From positions 248,001 to 312,000 of the forward strand of contig NZ_QHKL01000004.1 of the NCBI RefSeq assembly GCF_003947415.1: a stretch of 64,000 bases of DNA, in the 5' to 3' direction. How positions within the stretch are numbered: position 1 is the stretch's first letter; each line of letters begins with the position of its first letter. Below the pieces are notes generated by a model. That model searched no databases, was not told the origin of the DNA, and saw only the letters and a list, made by a program, of their open reading frames with translations. This stretch comes from Amycolatopsis sp. WAC 01376. Its GTDB lineage: Bacteria > Actinomycetota > Actinomycetes > Mycobacteriales > Pseudonocardiaceae. A program made the position numbers and the translations under genes. Positions 63,501-64,000 of this stretch are shown in pieces.

Positions 63501-64000
63501 AGGCCGCTCAGCACGGATTCGAAGTCGTCGCGAACGGCGTTCCCGATCGCGTCGAGCTGATCCGGAGTGGCGCCGGGCATCAGCCTGGCCAGCTCGACGC
63601 CGAGTTCGCCGACCCCTTCGACGTCGAGCACCGGCGCGGAACCGATGGCCTGGCCGTCCGCGAGGAACGGCGGCAGGTCCGCGAGTTTCAGGACCTCCTC
63701 GGTCTCGGTGATTTGCTCGTTCTCGTTCGTCTGCTCGGTCTCGGTGATCTGCTCGGTCTCGGTGAGTTCGGTGACGATCTCGGCCTGCTCGGTGACGAGC
63801 GGTTCCGCCTGTGTTTCGACGGGAGCGTCGTTCGCCGCGATTTCGGCGACCGATTCGGTGGCGACGGCGATCTGCTCCGGCTCGATCGTGGTCGTCTCGG
63901 TGGTGGTGGTCGTCTCGGCCTGGACGGGCGCGGCCTGGCTTTCCGTGGAAGTGGTGCGCAGCGGGGATGGGCGAGTGCGCGGGCGTTCCTCGTCCGGCTG
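42506..64000 (-). CDS. Giant multidomain protein ('lonely Cys' type), 5' end outside window
   Basis: Open from TGA at 42506 to the window edge, so at least 7164 residues; the GTG at 63631 is not the start because the frame runs on through a Thr/Glu/Gln-rich stretch (63690-63990) without a stop. In protein order and with coordinates: Thr/Glu-rich N-terminus; five beta-rich repeats of about 255 residues (59150-62900); coiled coil (58400-59190); zincin HELLH at 57935-57949; a duplicated 110-residue unit (57000-57690); OmpA-like; dead papain-like (56080-56440); OmpA-like; papain-like with Cys 55235 (55130-55600); zincin HEIGH 53678-53692; ADP-ribosyltransferase-like (52880-53350) and a decayed copy (52400-52690); OmpA-like (51060-51410); TcdB-like glycosyltransferase (50130-50620); dead zincin-like (48080-48500); zincin HEVGH 47072-47086; two caspase-like His/Cys domains (46440-46640, 45640-45930); OmpA-like (44930-45330); a partial OmpA-like (44340-44740); Cys/His domain (43400-43720); C-terminal OmpA-like. 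No signal is visible in this part. Function unknown: a toxin or surface effector is the best inference. Confidence 0.9.
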   Translation of the reverse strand, partial: QPDEERPRTRPSPLRTTSTESQAAPVQAETTTTTETTTIEPEQIAVATESVAEIAANDAPVETQAEPLVTEQAEIVTELTETEQITETEQTNENEQITETEEVLKLADLPPFLADGQAIGSAPVLDVEGVGELGVELARLMPGATPDQLDAIGNAVRDDFESVLSGLHFPVRTAKGWREIRVRAALRGEPVSEPREKTKADLTVQGGTSTAESLAVLHAGDLGMTGTVQAPVGPYLTVGGKAALAAPGTAQAVAMSTVDQRAIRSGEGSRRVAMAVEFTVSVHDRAGTEIGRPQQVPGRVTLRVPDDLVRLTPPSGLTAKNLDADVGSKLQNPVPEAVTDLGEVYSKAAGLLHGSVTEFGAPGRDTLRAFLGTASLRENFGAMLEGWVGSAALLSADGGRVAAVRMRAVLTKAELVGPTTETQLRLHESATTSSSVSASTRRGFDASVAFGYGAGVAGARVAGGLGAGFSSRNVDTAVSGRSSTAKSGIQLKGDIGLYRFDATIVVQGLDGEEVTTTAAVYARVGMAEAAARGLPVPEGTGSGLTLASEKKFPPAHLAAGLAAGNVRVGEFDGAERVLTEIRGKLRKAGRYADLLPGWGGKEGGVPAKPANAARTLEMLANEHRLQAALSPLALRNRMDALLGAGVSVTLKRQGAFRQDYVTVTVRLESKSAEHVGRTKGRVVRNATTSGPALGASSASNKGWTAGPEGRVTFGAVGTAAVKYGRGGGTRTGAGPVVESTYLNIGSPDSEVFEHKGRFVVSITGFSRSQAMVRQMLPGLPGTQVPDVLSIWTTPDEADEYLLPATFTLSMSDSVTLPADPARFAPGAPKVRTLDPPRSINGHLQALARPEVSEWVGVETIVYTEHVSAAAMDALVEASDGDRALTLPGSDAWTSVQAMLSNQNIKAALRSFTRGALSTDLVYSRRLADRVGRLGVVARLSNPTFVRVADDAGAERSTSGGYRFESGKSKSSGPAVTVGVSGTGAPSGDPDSSGTGGVSGKPWAKTTATGDVLDISATVDRNVTTAAGTPRVLARFDIAFTVLAESRQQTAVVHPAARGAARFVDLPGAAFVWLTEEQAREYGLLPAKPAGARVREERLAAPLTLPPGKPGALGLGAVERLPDLSGLVPELSARLAEAKVPLLPGVFLDDAMNNWARLTDLVSPDGVQGLVDSALDGGIPLHAHLPKLFTDSGYQVLLTARTLGEPRFREVVNDGRTVEHSTARAIRTTRTDGTATSWSVAFRAGGQEKFRDPGGATVTSVGGAITGGVGAIKTTSTSEVTSKQETLLRTGTGPAARFDVPIEFTLEIRRDGETVASAKTGERTLGVRLLADNLTADTAADKKKPLLDNDSGPSRRSPDDASPAALRKWREGSVAKLPEMASVESVRAAARLRELVRDILTSAGADGGITGYGTGTINALWSTLSPQVLQAFLPSMTTASLPVPALREAAVLRGKRANVEVHARLTTPRLVALSDGVNLENPKNATVARSAERKVVEIGEVAVAGPSVTPVNEQANIGGLVSGVETRWTGEPADATVDGTTVSAIANHKPVGRTALVRFDVDYRIVVEVGGRTEVVDLSVPASADVRMPIADLTDLPGQKVPRALKSRQARVARTAKAWRDAEVGAERHRYQAEQLVEQLGVGIDWRGTVDAARVRRPGTLEERHHSFARETEKALREAETVAEAARLQLDRVAAADDAAEVLRAGLETDLDDLARGARDAARTFQVLSSELAEAKQRLDLAEGLDARLMAYDEVQRLTRDRAEAKLRRNLYRDVLQEQRQTLADADAAVTEAQEQRAAATDEVAASQAVLQAAWLDFADTKQDAWWLAKGALDAEFTRLAAQPRSPEDEAWRHSRATDAPWFTVANPLDPAQWEPKRATTPRRAVSTETADVLTTLLTEDGKRYDGVIRYGVSRFEVGGRGVTEFTVPINLVPGPGITGEQLTRLRERARAGIEALVNKRYGLPNGDQLHVRVEFTDDRLTDDDGAPRYRAYDVVVRDDERTTQTTWRSDATQEELAHELLHYLGAADEEHDRDRVFLSREDDGTTGVVTGDVSVMGADVVKPGVTPKLLPRHTWMIQHVLRSQLGPGARLADPGQDALPGVARPVETEQGPGLTDVQRETLTRERREVVQVGGDTVASNLVEAIVQTTAPDSPSRQKELRDLGASLRHATPKEVAFALDVRLRVLTERGTTIRLGPAYGDPVRVVLSSSADFLATRRVATPVHTGLTVEQRDVLSRLGKAVVPVGGEPVTGNLVAAIAVTVAPGSPTRQAELRALGVTLRNATAEEVAEALDVRLHVLGEDGEDTDFGPAGSRPVRVVLTPTGDFLATRDAETRPSTRPVPVVESVVGFEKGSRALDDASRAAVERFAAWAPAAADAIVAREPGAQPSIRLTGHGNAAGTGTALARANAVAEILRLLLTRSPGGRAPLTVVPVAAERNSVPPLVSADPAARRRTVTMALVESADDLGPQLGFRPGETVTSWLSRTATLVGGPADLWASSPLVACIEEHRRLGTARVRTILMRLSVDPGAPVPRLAQLVGARGHAWVEFVLPGHGNEAIGFHRTGVRFQDVGHTAAASYEVWVSAEDAVHALDHSLRHLSVEHRTLSFNAMHFARGLVERVSGEPAPSAGWLATGPGDLGKRLREMIGAAGPTADIGRLDPYADVLFTSGADAVEGAALGELRRFARSVVDELGTPPPAGARIEIVVKRGQDTALAERRERNLAAALNTVLRAAEADHGVDLGHLRIVTRSQQDDTRAESATLGFVRTPPVDGTIPAEMTVKSWLNGRVPSTQVRQRTVTQYLMTSDLLDALDRMRLLNADRPVFRFLVKTRHRDLSVQYTGHAWIEIHDPFGGETLIDFAPENPPSPPWATVPGTVYAGRARDKPTTYSAEYLASANDIIRGLERVIAHSDRQYKLMSTNCTTFVQDVYSAVFGAPAPNAGRWVQGPTDLERTLRRHSAHITARPSDVPFPTAPAPAAPPRRADPVPAASIVAGYHASTADLPHFRLSGNDFDTALAEFSRLAGAGDLSLGSGTRFGDSLIRLNDALAAVDAQAEAASAAEKSLLKLRAHRARALANDAVLLSAMVPTRDTALEPLSPQRVQRMLTEVAAILHSGRDPFTDADSPWHRLDYDRNAPLPRRLVELVLMDTPPSVAGALRDDPLFQDLMANPEALADALFTAAGGLPAAFATAALDENGVPPSATLARVRRAVVRRLGTTDLDAVTELALTGSGAVAMLIAAPVPADPKLRIAVGGSPRRPAPRPAGRSWSREDARRIWWQTADPAVTVDHVVTNPVSRKDVLESVRQTPAVRVRSEDGGLSRKKRPWQATIGYDLRRFEIARDGEPPTRVRLHTVRLRLDDPGRSEVDTAAFKAKVESAVDTYFNQGYRLPDGEQLLVEVEFTDREDAHGEVFVTGPGTPVDQRHWPSDGTEVQFAHEIGHFLGLYDEYFVDSLGGTRDTPVFQHVDGAGRVATGPGLMTAAPVTTSDVVLEPRNLHLLWDRTRSLVGDDPRPSPTPPRSTEREPGFLATAEDEREFRARPEMAEYLKQVPAVLKEHPHLASTGEAELAAIRAYSHTHYSAIDGYLTNAESPEYAASLTRLLSSAVTRFPARHTGPVTRVMSLPVAAAKELFKVGERYADPSFFRAMQGGKRLFPERKVVVSALVHDGASIASASNRSSEREVLLPPGTAFEVLEVAEAGDELHVKLRQVEATPTRIAPPFAGPIGPGPDRDGIEDRLALAKMIREAPELASDLATRDTRAHRDRVVRARRRAGEDATSRSEITVTTWRSAAELAAYRPGGTIVEPTMLVTGGRSGNVTFVIDGPAVTGYDGGGAEVSVLPPGLTYLVTEVTKAAEWHGQTTIRLSEVEPVADLTPTAPAFPTGSDDDYPTADELVAVLLADPSFLDGQATPSAPAPARPDNAGGQERTAELTENVVRALVDGLRERDGDLHLNAVEAVVNEHPEPGLVWHAALKFISDSPELADQVRSITFQRRDGAGSRAVTLPDAVWGLLNFPGHSVESSGDEYTEPVTMAAAPRRTVDVSAAPIGGTLAEAWKRDAAQWRQILDEEANGHPGPDPARTAVPGFPGTRAEAWANLLAARQELGRSEVAHAELAARLADGGGGSSRDGERLPVSESTLRAARNRVERATADLRAWGNDPRRLDRAYQSWHASSAKERPRVFGGAGDQDTAGRETVARHRVEFAPESAALTATTEGDLGGLVDSVVGRALLGGTLEIQVVGRTGNNPVPSAASRRGRERAAAVAARITELLAAHPVGDRVTVVQEMTGGPRRGLLERRGTPAFRTRRSVDVTALAAADMTDTTAAGVEVVAFDFAVPVNHTFAGVDDGGLPESTGVEEENTDYESADELAADLAASALPGPDLFGLLAPSPTPDFLAGQDFSALAAGKSFAFFDRLDMASGPSPTAGSMDPAGLPDDPAGVTRTERPDDELGEWAPGTVAPLPKVTELPSILHAVRLGGPPRDAGFLAEFGKAGRVHGGERRVVLWTDIPRGRFDAARATPAPANGRHDPLADVRAMLEWAEGNDIRLVNVDEVFTTESPMHLHDLYRAESVKQVAVGYTAASDILRMEVLHRFGGVYTDGGNRISDEWSFGEQAASKPAFGVITDEADGNSAFVVPKGHPFARLYLDEIRENHGKPPREQFSSAIGIVAGQGGRDPVDLRIGSGALAGLSTKLGYQNGITDYPGIPGITKSDAGLPESLTGEPVATPHDRAATAELTKKIVQTLVRGLRDRAGDLHLTLVEEAVGKHPRPELIWNAALGFLAARPELAALVRTLTDGRQASGVRHDVVLPAAARALLTVTVGTERSLLGEYRREATLSAAPTAFRAAAVSGGDGRYLTRVDLNVAITDTEIKLARVSRTLAGWTFEHPVPAPPTAETVEAVRNDIARLTTEITAGRAELGLAYQDLRRFMAGSRQAEQSQVVAAETERLSPDPRFSRVRLKSEWDRDDAVAAWKVAADLVARAEERLSATLRSRIERRARLFELETTLWRAAVAAEEQQLAALPPTVGPVAPPAPDARAVALADELVRLRGRLAALRAELADHTTWWGQNVDHRPDPRFLADVPDPWLRGNAQVETVRVAGPGSPSRVRAHQRWLATRDELIAQGHPVDHAERFATELRTLTLGEPSSTGPDVLGPAIEVRRIQVPLYEVVPGPPPASVHIGSQWITEFTAKLTLMPLLGVQPSDVYDAWDRITSAQALLNAGYLLPDGSQFRFEIDDASPAPEFTFTVGDVGGPWQADRHLTGRLTGDDVARQLLELLGVTVQGQGPLSLEAEDIALLDRLLPLRLKSASPTLFSGAPRRTERRPELVYHLAPGPNAAQQQSDTTEFARELARQVTRSRARNAAMPVVRVVVDDGDADARDLIANMLAGEVRRILAGTQPGAVTEPLTFAQPDDPAMRPLAGSVQFFVDWDPDGAPAPGERIPPGRPDEDSDESLTTPAVQPAFRVLDDEKTWQHSTTTPAGEDAAWSKLSDPVHPWDWENLRANAHVVTVNRLGAHLPMRSYENAGKPLIPIRSVITYDLRRMKARGRWVQEYTIRFFLAGGSPEEQDGLRRDTRRGVEAVFNHRHRLPSGDQLHVRVEFTAAEDDAHSTIKVTPAGRARQNTWPLDASRRTLAHEVGHFLGIEDQYEMIRNEPTAYTFQDRDPAKRPHRLIRPARPDATKTRETVPLLNQIHDDHGLYTGRSNEPGVLVPPRDLWRIERVARGYAAVRDSGELGEAQPAAEAPAGPLSPEQLTRFVDSMLDVAVHLDGASGIWLADPSTDVTTLEQQETVVRGLPANGHFFTVVAHVGPSGTPEFLGRPITPAVMSALLARLHDEGRWPPDTALRFVSCGLAAPNPDDYVPAVLRAVNLATGRAPAVFAAGTLVWGTPNLSGHGGSHDLVVASSIGYDTYGTPLVTGDGRWTRFELDEDTGDVNETGEFQGYLGVDQNGVVTDDAAPAGYRVVDVTTAARSIKRFIPDSMPFGTRLDQPSVSVDGRIGQSVFDVLMGKTSPVVSGGTVPLDGNRGIRPDDPRLAGMADGFPVDDRFFTFLAHGDANGVPVRDDSGAGSARLDPADVATMLMRAKDEGRWDGAKPLMFASCGAGSGLPSFAAKVLAELRTHGVDVAAVAPDGPVYFVPGQVASGPGQLVVAGRVGVDATGRPVVEPGGAWVHLPAGGGAATPVGAHIVVEDDAAWRTDDLPAGYETGVPEADLAGAVRLADGDTSGGEIFFEEGGKELSATALSTVDRIARSVADAAIDRRGRRLPLPTVKVVGFGNGGRLGAGQAMRTGQARANVTATALRTALDRELAAAPGAAAEIKIVPESRGRALGTEPLPENVTPELARRRAVITVDLAPAWNSPEAPRHDQAPVDEEGFAIGSELAAERPDLFGATETPDDGLGHDVTTQWYDDLSVPVTVDFAAGSTDLTDRQRAELSRVVKQVVEVVHQHRRQPLLFSPAPSLEISGVRTVDEDLDDLRYGALEDAIQEMIVEEVFARTDLTYDEQTELAGEIVVSTGLAASGEPGRYQVRIEGDDISVAYLRAPLPHPVVTDSFRIEKGASDEPVFTYPSAYTSEVTPKSAPFSAPAQELVSTDDLSLTIAEDASIAIGATKGKEFFAVPDVVANARAALLKANSNIELVVHDVVLVVEREGVEHRLNRVSVKFRDKPSEICRDLAQEILGGLPDAAVFRDADGRAAIANISSTSGIEVTGTRMLAEALAATADGEPGDLDLVDPRWAVGQVAKDTRPTGGGPGAPRPGREYGGAMSYRPSNAARRATVDGLARKIGVNEFVWPSIGEAYCANSMPYDDDEGVVSMDLDYAKGIAINGNPWGYHFAAVVATSLDGRFNMVLENSPHTATRTPAVEQALIDALRDHNGRWDTIEADLTDALEKAKRSKDPGVGKLELRLHAVKKFKTLADLMLTHGHEHPLVLPAWKEAQGAMYNLASWPKERDNWNFYMYGKEQGNTFHERLAAYHYPHAAGLVNMLTVAVSAGQGSATDWSVHTSFDEGSAEAREADEQTLRSAATRVARAAIWRSDNRLPMPLVTVTGYGNGTWGSSGQAIKKGKDRADTIRDRLVHEIGEELARLQKDHQVVQVASDTGPVPEGTPTIHVSSQSKGRDLTEAPEDPRATPEERRRRAIITVRPNPPQPSGEPEPDDA

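Noticed and set aside
63629..63631. GTG 63629-63631 as the start of the giant gene
   Set aside because: The frame continues upstream to 64000 without a stop and no Shine-Dalgarno precedes it, so the true start is outside the window.
63690..63990. Short tandem CTCGGT-type repeats as a CRISPR or minisatellite
   Set aside because: They are codon repeats of Glu/Thr in frame with the giant gene, without unique spacers.

Overview
The window is high-GC actinomycete DNA with the gene content of a Pseudonocardiaceae-type soil organism, probably Amycolatopsis. That genus is inferred from gene style and is not proven by the sequence. It has three parts. Left chromosomal flank (1-8605): a sugar ABC permease pair, an ABC-F ATPase, a PaaX-type regulator followed by an enoyl-CoA hydratase, then two secreted polysaccharide enzymes (a GH18 chitinase with two FN3 modules and an alginate-lyase-family protein). 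DasR-type palindromes lie upstream of both secreted enzymes, suggesting shared N-acetylglucosamine control. A tRNA-Pro(GGG) gene ends the flank. Integrated element (8606-32764): the tRNA 3' half is repeated as a perfect 48-bp direct repeat 24.1 kb away, and an integrase gene starts 118 bp inside the left copy. The cargo is a complete actinomycete integrative and conjugative element (AICE): integrase, excisionase, a DUF3987 replication-type protein beside a large dyad-symmetric origin-like region, an FtsK/TraB-type DNA translocase with short direct repeats at its 3' end (candidate clt), a Spd-like membrane protein, a lytic transglycosylase, several small membrane proteins and lipoproteins, an SsgA-like protein, a lone cytosine methyltransferase with a P-loop kinase, and a divergent control region with GntR, XRE/PLD-like, two Nudix and one HD protein. 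Nearly all element genes from 30062 down to 8771 are on the minus strand and many starts and stops overlap, so long polycistronic transcription from the GntR-side control region is likely. Right chromosomal flank (32765-64000): a small beta-barrel-type protein, a secreted S1 protease, a two-TM substrate-binding-like protein, a membrane-anchored GGP-motif protein, a tyrosine phosphatase, an XRE-NB-ARC-TPR STAND regulator with a leaderless promoter, two small genes, a cluster of palindromic repeats, and one giant open frame. The giant frame (42506 to beyond 64000, minus strand, at least 7164 residues) is the outstanding feature. It belongs by appearance to the huge actinobacterial 'lonely Cys' proteins and strings together five beta-rich repeats, a coiled coil, three intact plus one decayed zincin domains, an intact and a decayed papain-like domain, an intact and a decayed ADP-ribosyltransferase-like domain, a TcdB-like glycosyltransferase, two caspase-like His/Cys domains, six OmpA-like modules and a C-terminal Cys/His domain. 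The recurring pairing of intact with catalytically dead copies is directly visible and to my knowledge unexplained.
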